Positions 10,730 through 22,914 of a DNA stretch of 64,000 nt are shown piece after piece. Below the pieces are notes generated by a model, which saw nothing but the letters and a program-made list of their open reading frames with translations, had not been told where the DNA came from and did not search any database. Made by a program: the position numbers and the translations under genes. The stretch is from Psococerastis gibbosa (Eukaryota > Arthropoda > Insecta > Psocodea > Psocidae), in assembly GCA_963971405.1 (NCBI GenBank), contig OZ020487.1, positions 18,461,371-18,525,370 on the forward strand. The letters are read 5' to 3'. Position 1 is the first letter of the stretch. Each line of letters begins with the position of its first letter.

Positions 10730-13223
10730 GGATAACAGCGATAAAAAATTAAAAGTAAGATCGGGCAGCTTCAGCACTGCTGCGACTGATCAATTGGGTG
10801 ATTGGTTCTATTCTAGCCTATTTTATCCGTAACTTTTTCGTAAGCTGTGCGGCTTAAGAACTCTACTTTCCACCAATTTTATTCATCTACTGTATAGGTA
10901 CGTATACGCTGCAGCCGTACTTGTAAACAGGGCACCGAATAAATACCTTATAATATAATATAATATATAAGTATAATTTGTCAAATGTTGGCGCCAACAT
11001 GAAATAAATAGTTTTAAATGGTATCGAGCCGGGTGGATGGCTTCGTGGACACAACATGGGATTGAAACCTTTTCCCGCCCCTGTCATGTTACCCCGAATC
11101 TGGAAGCCTTTTTTGGCATCCCTTACCTCAGGGGTAATACCCCTGCTTTATGCAGGGTTAAGGGTTTCAGGCAGTTGGGCGCTTGAGGGCCGGAGCGTGT
11201 CCCCCACGTTTTTTTACCCGCATCTCTCACTATGACACATCAGCAGTCATCCTGCAATTGTAGTTTAGTTTTAGGGCAGGGAAAATTGCTTGCTATAGGT
11301 CTAATAGTCCTCACTAGTAGACCTTACAATTATTGTGTTTTTTTTTAAAATTCAATACACGTTTCATTTCATTTCACTCAATACAGAAATATAAACCAGT
11401 GCTCCTCGAATAATGTTTTACAATATCCTACTCTGCTCCACCCAAAATACCGTGAGCGCCAACAGCTATCATGTGTCGTTAGTAGTTAACCGTTTAAAAT
11501 ATGTTGAATATGCCTATAGTGTCAGACGTCAGAGCACAAGAAAAGGTTAATAAATTGGTGGTAGGTGAACGTCGTCATGGACTGTAAATGCGCAACTATC
11601 GCAGCATATCAAAGGCTGTTTATAGCCTAATCAATTATGCATTTCACATTAGAGTGTAAATAAGTGTTTCCGATAGCTAGAACCCCCCTGTCCCTTGACA
11701 CAATTTTAGTATCGCATAGCAGCGACATCCTTGCCATTATGCTAAGCACATGCAAGTAAGTAGTCTGCATGGACATATGGACTCGCAACAGGAGGATCCC
11801 CGCGGCCATTTGCATTGTTTCCAAAATTCAAATTTTCATCAATATGGGTCCCGTATTTCTTATGTATTTGATTGATTTTTTTTTTTAATCAAATGATAAA
11901 TTTGAGCATTAAACTGGTAAATCTTCCTTAAAATTACAAACTTTTAAAGCTTTAGAAATTATTAAAATTATTGACTTGTGCTTAAGATTAATTCACCATG
12001 CTTAAAAAAGTAATAACATTCCATTTTTTTTTTTTTTCTTCCCCGAACTATCCTGAAACCGCTTTCCAGCATTTCTTCAGGATAGTCGTGTCTTATTCTG
12101 CTGTTAAAGTTTGTTAATGTCTTCCCTCTTTCATCTCAAGATGAGTATGAGCGGCCGTATCCTCTTCCCCGTCGTATATGCACCGATTTCGGTCTTACAT
12201 TAACAAAAACTATACATCGCGTACGGTATAGTACGTTTTAACTGTGGGAAATGTATCTTACGCTGACCTGATCTTCGTAGTGGGTTAGGTTTCAGCCTCA
12301 GTCGAAGCCGACACATTTAAATATAGGAACAATTGAAATGCTGTAAGAGCCCCTCCTTTTAAAAGAGTCGTTGATCACTTTCGTATTAAGAATGTACTTT
12401 ATAATAACCCGAGTTGCGCGAACACATTGTTACGGACAATGAAGATTTTCGCTAAGACTTGCTGACAATACATGAATTAATAACAAAGCCATGGTACTAA
12501 TGGCAAAATGGGCTGAAGTGGCCTATGCCCTACATATTAACATAGGTATTTGATGTTGCCAAAAAGTCTCTTATTCATGAATAGTTGACTTAGATGTACG
12601 TATGTATGTAGATGTTTCAAAATACTTCATAGACGAGAAACACGGTGGTGGAGTAGCACGAAGACCAATTGCTGGCAGAACCTGCATCATAATAACCATC
12701 TATCGCGCATTCGTCCAGTTGAAGACAAGTTCCAGAGCAAAAGAAAGTACGGGTCAGCTAATATGATGCCTGGTCATTGAGATTTTCAGCAAGTTGTTGA
12801 GGCATGGAATGTTCGGGATGCAGATGAACACGTTCTAGAAGGCGCAGCAGGTCAAGGACCTACTGCCAGCCACATTCCAAGGTGAGCTCTCTCCCGGCCT
12901 TCTGGAGTGATATTTCCAAACAGCAGTCGCAAGACCAAAGTCGAACGAGCATGTGAACGGTACTCGGTACGTGTGTAGGCTTATACCCAGTAATCTGCCC
13001 GGAAAGAGAGCAGAGTAACTACTGGTCCTCGAGTTGGGTTAGATTCGTCTTATAAAAGGGCCCATTGGACTGCGGGAGCGGATAACGATGCTTAAGTCAC
13101 AAATATGGATCAGTGTTAAATTCTCCGATTGCTCAATAGAATGCATTTCAATAAATACAATATACTTTATTGTAGGCTACACACAATGCGTTTATGGACA
13201 GTCAGTACTTCGAGCTATAAACC
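10730..13223. other. Intergenic, no gene recognised
   Basis: AT-rich, without exons I can support. Around 12840-12910 a block (GCAGCAGGTCAAGGACCTA..GCC.CATTCCAAG) is repeated in diverged form at 17520-17590, suggesting an unidentified dispersed repeat. A TTTCATTTCATTTC tail near 11360 may mark a retroelement 3' end. Confidence 0.45.
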
Positions 13224-13412
13224 GATACGGACAGGCCCGGCCCGAGGTATTTTCTTGAGTGGTGCGAGTTTACATTTTAGCGCCCCCCCCCCCCCCTCCC
13301 AGAGACCGTAAATTATTCATGAACGCTTGAGTATGGGAGACATTAAAAAATTGTGCATGCTTCTTATAAAGGGATTGTATTAGGCAACTGTAACTAATAA
13401 CTAAATGTAAAA

Positions 13413-15851
13413 TTATTGAAATTTCTCCTTCCTAGCTTTGATGCTAGCAAATTTTTTAATCAAATGATCATAGGAGAGATTGTTGGCGATCTCATTTTCT
13501 ATGGATAATATGGCTAAGTCCGACAATTTCTCATCAGCTAAAACAGACCTTAGGTAGGTCTTTATCAATTTTAGCTTGCTGAAGCTCCTTTCTCCCTTAG
13601 CAACAGTGACCGGTATAGTAATGAAAATGCGGAGAGCTGTCCAAACGTTTGGAAACATATCTTTCCAACAATGCTTTGCCAAAAACTCAAGAACCCCCTT
13701 TGGATGCCCATCGTCGCCGCCTAAGAACGCACTAAGGCTCCTTATTTCTTGGGCTAGCTCGGTACCCGAAATATCACTGAGAGCGCCATGGGTTAAGACA
13801 GATTCTAAATCTGAGCAGGCCGCATTCAAACCATTATGGTCGATCTTTTTCAAATCGTACATAAATTGCCATGTACTATTAATGTCACTTAATTGGGAAA
13901 AGCGCAACTGCAATGAATTAATGGCTGTGTCAATCATTGGATAGAAGACAGAGGTGCGAAACGCTGTTTCTGGGTCAGTAGGAGATTCGTCTTGATTTTC
14001 ATAAGAAAACATCTTCTTTTTCCTTCGCAGACGGACAGTTTCAAACTCCTGAGTGATTTGTGCTTCTTCAGCGATTTCTTTGGCAGTGATGAGTGCAGAA
14101 GTGAAACCTGTACTTCTGTATTCTTTTAAAAATTTCAAGCATTTATTCATAATTTTTGTAGCTTCGGACAAATCCATGGTTTCAGATTGCATTGTTTTGC
14201 TTACTAGATTAACCTGGAATAAAACATCGTACCATATGACTAACGCCATTAAGAACTCGAACTTTTCCAAATTTACAAGAAGCGATTCAGCCTCTGAGCT
14301 TGCAACAGGGTCCGTTGATTGTTCATATTCATCCTCCAGAGCCCTTTTAACTTCAGCATACTGATACCGCACTGCTTTCAAGCTGTTGATCCTGCTTTCC
14401 CAGCGTGTGTCACAAACCTTTTTCAGGCTTAAATTTTGCAGATGCTCTGAGACCACCTTCCACCGCTTTGTTGAATTTGAGAAATACACAAACAGCCGTT
14501 GCAGCACACCAAAAAGAGACACTGATTTGATAGAAGTTTTTGCTGCATCGGCAACCACAAGGTTGAGACTATGACAGCCGCAAGGGTTAAAAAAGGCTCG
14601 TGGATAGGTTTTAGCAATGCGACTCTGAACTCCTTTAATGTGTCCAACCATATTAGCACCATTATCATATCCTTGGCCCCTGCAGTCATTCATGTCAATA
14701 CCATATTTATCAATTATTTCGTCCAAAAATAAGCCCGTCAGGCCGGCTCCAGTTGAGTCAGCCACTGGCTTATATGTCAAAAAACACTCACGCACACGCG
14801 CTTCATCGACGTCGAAAAATCTGAAGGTGACACTCATTTGCTCAGTGTGGCTGATGTCAGGAGTACAGTCTAAAATTATAGAAAAATACTTGGCACTTCT
14901 TATTTTAGATAATATTTGGCCTCTTACTTCGTCAGCTAATAATTTAATTACTTCGTTTTGAATATTTTTGCTAAAATAAAAATGCTTGGATTCCTTCTGC
15001 ATCACTCTTCGCAAGTGCTCCATCATGACGGGGTCGAATTGGCCAAGTAATTGTACAAGGCCTAAGAAATTCCCATTTCTTGGAGTGTATAAAGTGTCCT
15101 TGCTACCACGAAAAGGCAAATTGTGTTCAGCCAAAAACAGCGTGATGGCGATCATTCGTTCCATAACAGAAGACCACCTTGCTTTTTCATCCTCCAATTG
15201 CTTCTGAAGCCCTTTATCTATGCCACAACATTTTTTTAACCTTTTAGCCGTTTCAAGCCACGTTAATAAGGCTTGCTGGTGGTCGTCAGAAAACTCATGG
15301 CTCGTTAGTAAACGAGACAAATGATGCCAGTTGTCAGAGCCAACATTGGAAAGATGGCAACGACTTGTGCGCTTGAAGATGTGACAACAAAAGCAGTATA
15401 CTTTCTTTGTTGAATTGGAATAAACAAGCCACTGCCGCTCATATACTTCTCCGTTGGGCATGCTTTTTTTGAAATGGCTGTTGGAAAAATGCCGGCCTTT
15501 CTCATTTTTTGGGTATTTATCATCATCGAGTTTCCCGTTTTGCGGCCCCTCTTCAACGATCATGTCAATAACTTGTGAAGACAAGTAAGAGGGCCACTTG
15601 GCTATGTCCATAGAAAAACTTCTTTCTTCTTCACTGCAAGGCAAGTTCTCAAAAATGGCCTCGTCCAGCGCAACCGCCTGGGCCTCACTCTCAACCGTAC
15701 TTTCCTTGCTTGTACTAGGGGGCTGGGTTGGGTCTGGATGTGGACCTGGCCGTTTTAGAAATTTGGCCATTTGCGCCGCTTGCTTTTCATTCTCAGCTTC
15801 CCTAGCTCTTCTTTTCCTCTCATTTCCGGCGCCTGACAATTTTTTCCACAT
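13413..15851 (-). CDS. hAT transposase, TTF zinc finger / ZMYM1-like
   Basis: 812 residues in one open frame. It begins MWKKLSGAGNERKRRARE, the basic start usual for this group, followed by a low-complexity Pro/Ser/Glu segment to ~80. Residues ~105-195 form a TTF-type zinc finger (RQWLVYSNSTKKVYCFCCHIF with C153, C155, C156, then W175/H176 and a following His). The RNase-H-like catalytic core follows: ILDCTPD with D329, GYDNGANMVG with D396, then the hAT CGCH motif (C424, H427) and DTRW (481-484). The C-terminal dimerisation (hATC) region is at ~725-795 (IPVTVAKGERSFSKLKLIKT, then LAILSIENEIA). The family cuts and pastes DNA as a nuclear oligomer. I could not place the third acidic residue with certainty. 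ZMYM1-like host proteins share this architecture, but the flanking inverted repeats and target duplication show this one is still a transposon. No stop or frameshift was seen. Confidence 0.92.
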   Translation of the reverse strand: MWKKLSGAGNERKRRAREAENEKQAAQMAKFLKRPGPHPDPTQPPSTSKESTVESEAQAVALDEAIFENLPCSEEERSFSMDIAKWPSYLSSQVIDMIVEEGPQNGKLDDDKYPKNEKGRHFSNSHFKKSMPNGEVYERQWLVYSNSTKKVYCFCCHIFKRTSRCHLSNVGSDNWHHLSRLLTSHEFSDDHQQALLTWLETAKRLKKCCGIDKGLQKQLEDEKARWSSVMERMIAITLFLAEHNLPFRGSKDTLYTPRNGNFLGLVQLLGQFDPVMMEHLRRVMQKESKHFYFSKNIQNEVIKLLADEVRGQILSKIRSAKYFSIILDCTPDISHTEQMSVTFRFFDVDEARVRECFLTYKPVADSTGAGLTGLFLDEIIDKYGIDMNDCRGQGYDNGANMVGHIKGVQSRIAKTYPRAFFNPCGCHSLNLVVADAAKTSIKSVSLFGVLQRLFVYFSNSTKRWKVVSEHLQNLSLKKVCDTRWESRINSLKAVRYQYAEVKRALEDEYEQSTDPVASSEAESLLVNLEKFEFLMALVIWYDVLFQVNLVSKTMQSETMDLSEATKIMNKCLKFLKEYRSTGFTSALITAKEIAEEAQITQEFETVRLRRKKKMFSYENQDESPTDPETAFRTSVFYPMIDTAINSLQLRFSQLSDINSTWQFMYDLKKIDHNGLNAACSDLESVLTHGALSDISGTELAQEIRSLSAFLGGDDGHPKGVLEFLAKHCWKDMFPNVWTALRIFITIPVTVAKGERSFSKLKLIKTYLRSVLADEKLSDLAILSIENEIANNLSYDHLIKKFASIKARKEKFQ

Positions 15852-16359
15852 TGCCTTTGCAAAGTTGCTAAAATAAAAGACACATAAATTACCTTAAGTC
15901 TAAATAAAGTCCAAAATAAATAAATATACAATAAGTTGGACATACAGTAGACATAAATTCTCTTATTTGATATTAATAACAAACACAAACCATTCGCAGA
16001 ATTGCAAGCCGAGCCACTTCTTAATCTGCTTTGTAACTCTCTTATTTATTATAACAACAACTTAATACAAATACCGCTATAAAGCATCTGCGTCTGCTTA
16101 CCTTAAAATTTTTTTGTTGCCAATTGCAATTATTTATAAAAATCTCACAAGAGATACGAGTGAAGCTGAAATTAGTAACCAATAACAATGCTATGATCTG
16201 CCATTTTAGTTAGGGTGGCCAACATAACCACTCGGAGTTGTCGTGGAAGGAGTTAACGTTCCACCACGTTAAACCGGTTGGCGCCAGATTTAAAACAAGT
16301 CTTCTATAAAAATTATTTTATTTTTATTTTTTTTAAATTATCCCGCTTGAAAACACAAA

Positions 16360-16403
16360 GCCGAGTCCAAGGGGGCGTCTCGCGGCGCCCCCTTGGACTC
16401 GGC
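16360..16403. other. Perfect 18-bp subterminal hairpin in hAT
   Basis: Arms GCCGAGTCCAAGGGGGCG (16360-16377) and its exact reverse complement (16386-16403) are separated by an 8-base loop. It lies about 45 bp inside the right terminus of the hAT element, upstream of the transposase gene. It could be a transposase-binding or regulatory site, but that is inference. Confidence 0.8.
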
Positions 16404-16456
16404 GCCTGGTGCGGCCGCTCCACTTGCCCATAGGACGGGCCGGGCCTGGATACGGA

Positions 16457-18550
16457 TACACCGTTCACTAAAAAAGAGTTTTCAATGCGTTTTACAGCTG
16501 TATCGATCGGAATAAGATGTTCAAGTGCCGATAAGTGTAGCGAAGTGTGAAAGGTCCTAATGAGAGCTTCCATCTTTTTATACTGAGACCGTGGATTTCG
16601 GTGTTTTTATATTTATTAACCTGTAGTTTTAGATTTAACCTGTTGTCGAAATACCTGTCACAATGTGTACGTAACACCACATGCAATTTAAAATACAGGC
16701 AGTCGAATCCTGTTACGGCCAGGGAGGGCCAGCAACGCTAATGCCCGCAGCGCAACTTTCAGCATCGGTCGTTTTTTTGTCTAATGGGTATGCTAGAAAG
16801 GGTGACCATTTGGCCTTATTTCAAGAGCAATTATTGTTAGTTACAGTTAGTGTCAAAGAGGTATTGTCGCAGAGATTGTGCGGCCGAACAGGATCAAGCA
16901 GACAACTTAATCTCGGTATACACGGAAGGGTCGTACGCTGTTGATTCACTGTAAAATTTGTCATTGCAGCAAATGGGTAGTTGGAAAACCACAGAGTCAA
17001 CTACACAAGATTTCTGAGTATGGCGTGAAGCCGAGCTCATAGCATCCTCGGGTTTCCCCTCAACACACCCAGAACTCGCATCAACGTCAATAGTATTCGG
17101 AAGTGCGTTCAGAAATTGACTGTTGTTTGCACCTATCACCGGCCTCCAAGACAAATTTCCCAGCGCGTCGCCCACGTGGACATTCGTCCTTAAGTTTGAA
17201 TTCCCTTGCAACCAGACGCGTATTTAGAGGGGAACATAATCAACCGGCGTAACTGGCCTCTAGGTAAGACCCGCGTACTAGCTCATCAGGGGCTTGTCCC
17301 CCTGATTACATGTCTATCTCTGCGGCAGCTTCAGATACTTTGACGCAAAGGAACCGAAGCAACCCGTAGAGCTACCGACACGTATGGGCATGTCTGGTTT
17401 CGCAGACTCTCATTTGTTCCGGACATTGGCTACCCTGAACTGATGTTCTCATTCCAGTGCACTGATGTGCACTTTAATCACGTGCAGCGTTCCAGGAGAC
17501 AGCTCAACGCGTCCTCCCGAGGTGCAGCGGGTCAAGGACCTAGCGCAGGCCGCATTCCTAGCGTGCTCTCCCCCCCTCTCGTAGACAACTCTCTTAGTCC
17601 TATCAATGGAGACTCCCCCACTCATCCTACGAACCACTTGTCTTCCCCACGTAATCGTACACGAGGTATCACTGACTCCTACACTAAATTCACGTCGCCG
17701 TCCATTTCCTGGTTACTAGTGAACCCTTTCGCTATTCCGTTCATGCACCACACCCAGCAGCCATGAGGCAAAAAATACGCAGTGAATTCTTAACAGCCTG
17801 CTGTTTTACACCTGTCTTTTTGAAACATTCCAACGGGAGAGGCCCGTCCGTCCTCACCGTGGGATATTGCATAGTTAATAATTTTTTCATATATATCTTT
17901 GGGGAGGTAGAAGACCCAATTCCTCCTTCCCTCGAATCCACCCGTGCTCCATTCAGCCTTTAGGGGGTTAAAACCGGGGTGGCCCTCTTCGACTAGGCAC
18001 CGATATGTATTTCGTAACTATCTAACTATCCAAGTCATTTTGCTACAGCGTCTCTAATAACATGACTTAAATTGATGAAAGGTTACGCTTCGACGCCATT
18101 TTCCATTTCCATTCCATGCAATAAGCCCAGTTTCTCGTTAAACTCGTACCGGGTGATTAATTTATTGTGTCTGGGAAGGTACTCACCCTTCCATTACCCG
18201 TTTGAACCAATCATAGCAAAATCATTTAAAAAATTTAATTATAATATACTGTAAATTAAATTGTTTGCCCAGTATAAAAGTGGCATACAAGTATGCAGTC
18301 ACACCATAACATAACATGGGAGAAATGGCTGTAATGTGAGAAAACACAAACACTACCAAGGCCATTCGCTAGTACTGTACGAATAGAGGTACGCATGCTT
18401 TATTCCTGGTAGCCCACCAGTACTCTCACACCGTTTCGTTTAACAGAATCGAACCACTACAAATTAGCAAGAAACTCGGGTAGAGGCCGGTCCAGCAGTT
18501 CAATCCGGAGTCATGTAAAGCATGCGGACTAAGCCCAGGATTCTAATTAA
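16457..18550. other. Intergenic, no gene recognised
   Basis: No supported exon. The block at 17520-17590 matches 12840-12910 in diverged form. Overlapping short ORFs at 16.5-17.9 kb on both strands lack recognisable domains. Confidence 0.4.
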
Positions 18551-18559
18551 ATTTGTAGC

Positions 18560-18830
18560 CTCGATCTTAGCAGAACTGCATGATGTCAGAACAAAGTTTA
18601 TGACGATGTCAAGGGGTACCTTTGCGAACACGCAATGCTTTAAATATCTAAGCCGGAATGAAACTAGCGAAGAAATAGAATCTTCAAAAGAATTTGCGCA
18701 AAAATCGCTATCGAGAAAGAGCAAGAAGTTACATACAGAACTATTATCCAGCCTTTCGCCACATATGGGCGTGAGACATGATTGCTGACGTGGAGAAATG
18801 AGGAGCTACTAAATCTTTGAAGACACTTTG
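18560..18830 (+). pseudogene. LINE reverse-transcriptase 3' relic
   Basis: Frame-broken remains of the end of a non-LTR reverse transcriptase. One frame reads KFMTMSRGTFANTQCFKYLS followed by EEIESS. After a frameshift, another frame at 18731 onward reads TYRTIIQPFATYGRET, a stop where Trp is expected, then LLTWRNEELLNL. Family consensus is KTKYM..S......FKYLGS...EEI..RI......Y.T.I.P...YG.ETW.LT...E..L. The shifts and the stop show it is dead. Confidence 0.78.
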
Positions 18831-18839
18831 CAGAATATA

Positions 18840-19275
18840 TTCCACGTAATAGGCAAATTTCAAAAGGGTAATCCCGAATTCTCATCCAGATGCGGTATTC
18901 GGTGAATTAAACAAAAGAAGCGATGAATTCCGAACTACCTGCCTTGGCATTTGCCAATTACCGAACCCTCCATACATACCGCGTCCGCTTGGCGAACGTG
19001 CATCGGTGAACACCCGAACATTGTTCGAAAACTTGAGCCTATTGCTCAGCAAAAAATAATTATGTTCGCGTAGAGCAATCTTGAAATTAATTCAGCGCTA
19101 CTCACAAATAGCACCCCTTTACCATGTAGCGAGCGTTCGATGTGGGATCATTCGCCCCCGTGGCAAGACTGTCAGGGGCGTGAATTAATGTACAAGCTTG
19201 ATCCCCCGACTTCTGGATGCGCCCCCCTCTCAAAAAACCGGCTGAACCTCCAGTGAACATGAACGTGCCATGATG
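18840..19275. other. Non-coding, degraded LINE flank
   Basis: Probably the decayed continuation of the preceding LINE relic. No readable domain remains and no host exon is seen. Confidence 0.35.
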
Positions 19276-19283
19276 TATACTGT

Positions 19284-19454
19284 CAAGGCCGACGCCAAGG
19301 GGGTTCAACCCCCCCCCCCCCCCCCCGAAATGAAATGGCTTGATACTAGATAGAATCGGATTTTGAGAGGAAAAATAAAAACCACTATGTAATATCTAAT
19401 GACATTTCTAAACCCTCCCCCCCCCCTCGGAAAGAAATCCTGGCTACGGCCTTG
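19284..19454. mobile_element. hAT-type MITE with C runs, TSD tatactgt
   Basis: The ends CAAGGCCGACGCCAAGG and (opposite strand) CAAGGCCGTAGCCAGG are flanked by the exact octamer TATACTGT at 19276-19283 and 19455-19462. C runs (17 and 10) lie on one strand. The middle has GATACTAGATAGAATC, shared with the element at 7572, so these are related subfamilies. Confidence 0.9.
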
Positions 19455-19462
19455 TATACTGT

Positions 19463-22400
19463 ACGTGCTATGGTAAGGGTAATATGCATGCACAGAAATT
19501 AATAATAAGTAGGTTTGGTACAGACTGAATAATTATGGAAGAACTGATGCACTATCGTATTTATTGAATTCAATGGGCTATTGATTGGCATTTGGCATTA
19601 TCAAAAGAATAGATAAAGCGGCAGAAAAAGCCCAGAGGCTTAAAAATCGACCGTGTTCACATTCTGTCGTCGTGAGAAACATTTCTGGTTATCAACTTAT
19701 GCGCTCGTAGTCTAACCTTCTGCTAATGCCCCATTGTAATCCGACTAGTCAACACGTCTTCTAACAATACCTCATTTAAAATTCCTATGTAAGAAGGCAG
19801 GGGCATTCGCGCCCGGTCGCGGGCGGATGCATCCACTTGCAACTGCGGGAGTACTTCCTGTAAGCCTATTTCCAAGCCATGCTATTAGGCCTACCTCGGT
19901 GCCCTGGTGTCCATACATGAAAGTACGTTGCCGGCTAGGCTAAAATAAAAATAGGCCTACTACTACTATCACTACACTCGCACCTCAGGCTATGCGTCCA
20001 GTCACTACAATCAGGTTCGGAAGCTCCTAAAGCTTATACAGAAAATACCAGCAGTTCCACAGAAAGCATATATAGTTGAAAACGTGCAATAAAGCATGAC
20101 AGAGTACATTCCCGAAGAGTACTTTCTCACGATGTGTAGCCTACTAACTTGGTTTTGCGGTTTACTACGACGGTAATCTGCATTGAAAACCAGGTACCAA
20201 TCGGCTGTAGCAAACCCTCTCGCACTCATCAGTTTGACGATTTCAAACCCATATGGTTTAAAGTCCAAATAGTGTCCCTGGAATCACAGTCCCACTTACA
20301 ACGGCATAGGGGTTAGCCAAACCTTCCCTAGCCCTCTATGCTTTTTAACCTAACTGCAAAAACCAAGTGACAAGTTTCGGTAAATGTTCTCAATGAAAAA
20401 TAATAACCACTAGACAATTTTAGAGTGAACTGAGCAGTAGAAAATGCACAACTTGTACCCTTTGGGGTTGGGGAATTCCTTTCACTGAAGGTAAAAGAAA
20501 TGGGCTGGTATATGTGGTACCGTCGTGTGAAGGGGAACCCTACCGCAGTTGGTTACTCGTCATTGTAATATCAAACATTCAAACGTAGGCGTAGAGTTAA
20601 TAGCAAAGCCCCGCGCCGATAAACACCATGTGCAGAGGCCCTTAGGGAGACAAGCCGGCCAGAAAAGACAAGTTTAGACACACATCGCTGCTTTCCCACA
20701 GGCCACAAGCACGAGGCCATCATACTGACACAGTACAAAAATCTAAAGCAATGCACAGAAATAAAGCTGAATATTCATTTACCTTGATTATTAGTGGTAA
20801 TCCAAACACAAAAATCGACAAAGCACACTAGCACGGACCGTGGGAACGAAATCACAGCACTTATCGGAAGCCTGAAATTGGCAAATATGCGTTAGCGGAA
20901 TATTATACAGTCCGCCTGACGGACACAGAGCAACTGCGAGGACGAGTGAGTATATTTGGAAGAGCACGGCTAGTGGAATCTTATTGGTTGACTGCTATAG
21001 ACGCAAGCTAAACATAGGCGCTCATTATGAGATAGATACTGCCGTGGTACTAGGTGCGGTGCTGCCTTTTTAATTTACGTTTTTACCATTGATTCCCATC
21101 ATGAGGATATTGACACAAAAGTTTACATACCTTTTAATTCAGTTTATATTAGCGTAAAACATTGTGCCTGCTCTGCTGGGTTAAAAGTTCAAGCGTCAGC
21201 CATAGTCAAGCGATGCGACGCCTATTGCGTCCATTACGTGTGTTTCACCCTGTCTGTAGGTAGTCAGTGCCGGATCAAGACGCGTCATAAGGGTGGCGCT
21301 GGCGCACGCGCCCATGGCCGCAGACGGGGTGGCCCACAAGGGCCAATGCCCCGGGGCCAGCCAAGTAGCCTATCGCTTCGCCGCGGCAGGCCTACAGCTT
21401 TTTGGCCAGTTTCTGAGCGCTTCCATTGAGTTGTAGATGCTAACGGCATAACATGATTACGCAAAACATGTGTTGCTGGCTGCTGCTGAAAAAAATCATT
21501 GTTGGAACAAAAAAAAACGTCAATTATCGCCAAAAAAAATTTGAAGCGGGGATGCGGCAGTCAATTGGCTCCGTAAAAAATATTTTCTATTTGGCAAACT
21601 TAATTTGGTTGTTGTTCCCCTCCCCCAAACCAGCATGCCTTCGCTATGGCCGGCCCTGTAAGTGGAGTCCAACTGATGCGTGTCTTGTATTAAGCCAAGC
21701 ATGTATTGGAGAACGAAAAAAACATTTCGTCTAGAATGGATTTCAGTATCTTTCTATAATTGTCTACTAGCATATGTAAACGGACAGATGGTGGGAGCCG
21801 CCTTTATTAAGCTGGCTTGCCATTTCCATTGTTATTATATCATGAATAAATGACAGTTTCGTTACAAAAACATATCGCAAACGAATCAAGTACAATATTA
21901 GGCCCCAAAAATTAGCATCATGTCATACCCATCTTACTTAAAACCCCCCGAATTAGACTGTTTTTTATCTGAAGGCGGTAAAACTTTGAGTCGTTTCCGG
22001 TTAAATAAAAACACGTTGAAGGCTTGAAGCGTTAAGACAATTCACCATGTGGGGTGACACCAGGCCCTTATTAGAGACGAGCACAGGGTTAGGGACGCAC
22101 TGTCTGTAGAGCGTATTTTTGGCGCGTGTCGGAAATAGCATAGGAGATGGCCTGTCTCTAGGACAGAACCCCCAGCGGACTGCGTTGCCCCGGACCCAGT
22201 GCCGGAATCAGGCCACAATTCAAACCAATAAATAGGTCTATTGCAAATTACAAATTAAGCTACATACATGAAAAAATTTAAAGAAGTTTAAAAGGGCGTG
22301 TCATGATTATTTTATGAGTATGTGTGTTGTATAAAAGGTGTGGAAATGGTCGCTTTTAGTTTTAGTTTTTATTTTAATTATTATTTTAAATAGTATTTAA

Positions 22401-22684
22401 GTTAACATTATGGGTTAATTGTAAGAGTGGGCCGAAAGGCCCAAAATTCGCCTATATGGAAAATAAAGTCAATTTTCTTTCTTTCTTTCTTTCATACAAA
22501 TTGTTCTCATTTTCTTGACTTTTTTAATTCGCAGAGTTCTAAGGACAGTATTAAAAAATTACTAACGTCGTAGGGCCAGTTAAAAATGCAATTTAATTAA
22601 AAGTGTTTATCTTAAAAATTTTAAACAGTTAGAAAATGCGCGATTTGAACTTAACATACACATATTACATATTATAATATTCAC
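19463..22684. other. Intergenic; transposon-end and retroelement-tail fragments only
   Basis: No exon supported. CAGTGCCGGATCAAG near 21267 and CAGTGCCGGAATCAGG near 22199 resemble hAT termini without clear partners. At 22425-22494 GGCCCAAAATTCGCC..GAAAATAAAGTCAATTTTC followed by (CTTT)n is a retroelement 3' tail. The same tail occurs reversed at about 41764-41836 and diverged at 63479-63540. Confidence 0.45.
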
Positions 22685-22874
22685 CCTTTTTTTTGTTCTA
22701 TTACTAAAGCGGAGTTAGGGCTATAAAGCCCTCTCTTATACTAAACTAGGAAGGCCCGGGACCGCCAGCTTTACATGACTTCCGAAGCATGAAAATTTAG
22801 CAAGTGTGGGACACGAACCAACATCCTTTTGGGTGAAAGTCGGAGTATGTACCACTACTCTACATGTCCTGACA
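22685..22874 (-). repeat. tRNA-derived SINE A, copy 1
   Basis: On the minus strand it starts GACATGTAGAGTAGTGGTAC and contains an A-box-like AGTGGTAC and a B-box-like GGTTCGTGTCC. The body then has GGCGGTCCCGGGCCTTCCTAG (here diverged) and AGAGAGGGCTTTATAGCCC. Five copies in the window share this order. The head behaves like a tRNA pseudogene, hence a tRNA-derived SINE. Confidence 0.8.
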
Positions 22875-22914
22875 ATTGTACATAATATTATACATATTGT
22901 ACAGGGGTTAGTAG

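Larger units (their letters stand above)
13232..16448 (-). mobile_element. Complete autonomous hAT transposon
   Basis: 3,217 bp, bounded by the perfect 13-bp inverted repeat CAGGCCCGGCCCG. It is flanked on both sides by the identical octamer GATACGGA (13224-13231 and 16449-16456), the 8-bp duplication expected of hAT insertion. It holds one uninterrupted transposase gene on the minus strand, with about 180 bp of 3' and 600 bp of 5' non-coding sequence. A C run sits inside the left end, and a strong hairpin (16360-16403) lies near the right end. Intact ends, perfect duplication and an open frame suggest a young, possibly active copy. I did not find MITEs with the same termini in this window. 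Confidence 0.93.

Noticed and set aside
13413..15851. Transposase considered as a domesticated ZMYM1-like host gene
   Set aside because: It is a single exon inside an element with perfect inverted ends and a perfect 8-bp duplication, so it is most simply an active or recently active transposon.
13576..15876. Several plus- and minus-strand frames overlapping the hAT transposase
   Set aside because: They are shadows of the 812-residue frame and carry no domains.
20571..20756. Minus-strand frame near a GC-richer stretch, considered as an exon
   Set aside because: No splice sites, homology or domain that I could support.
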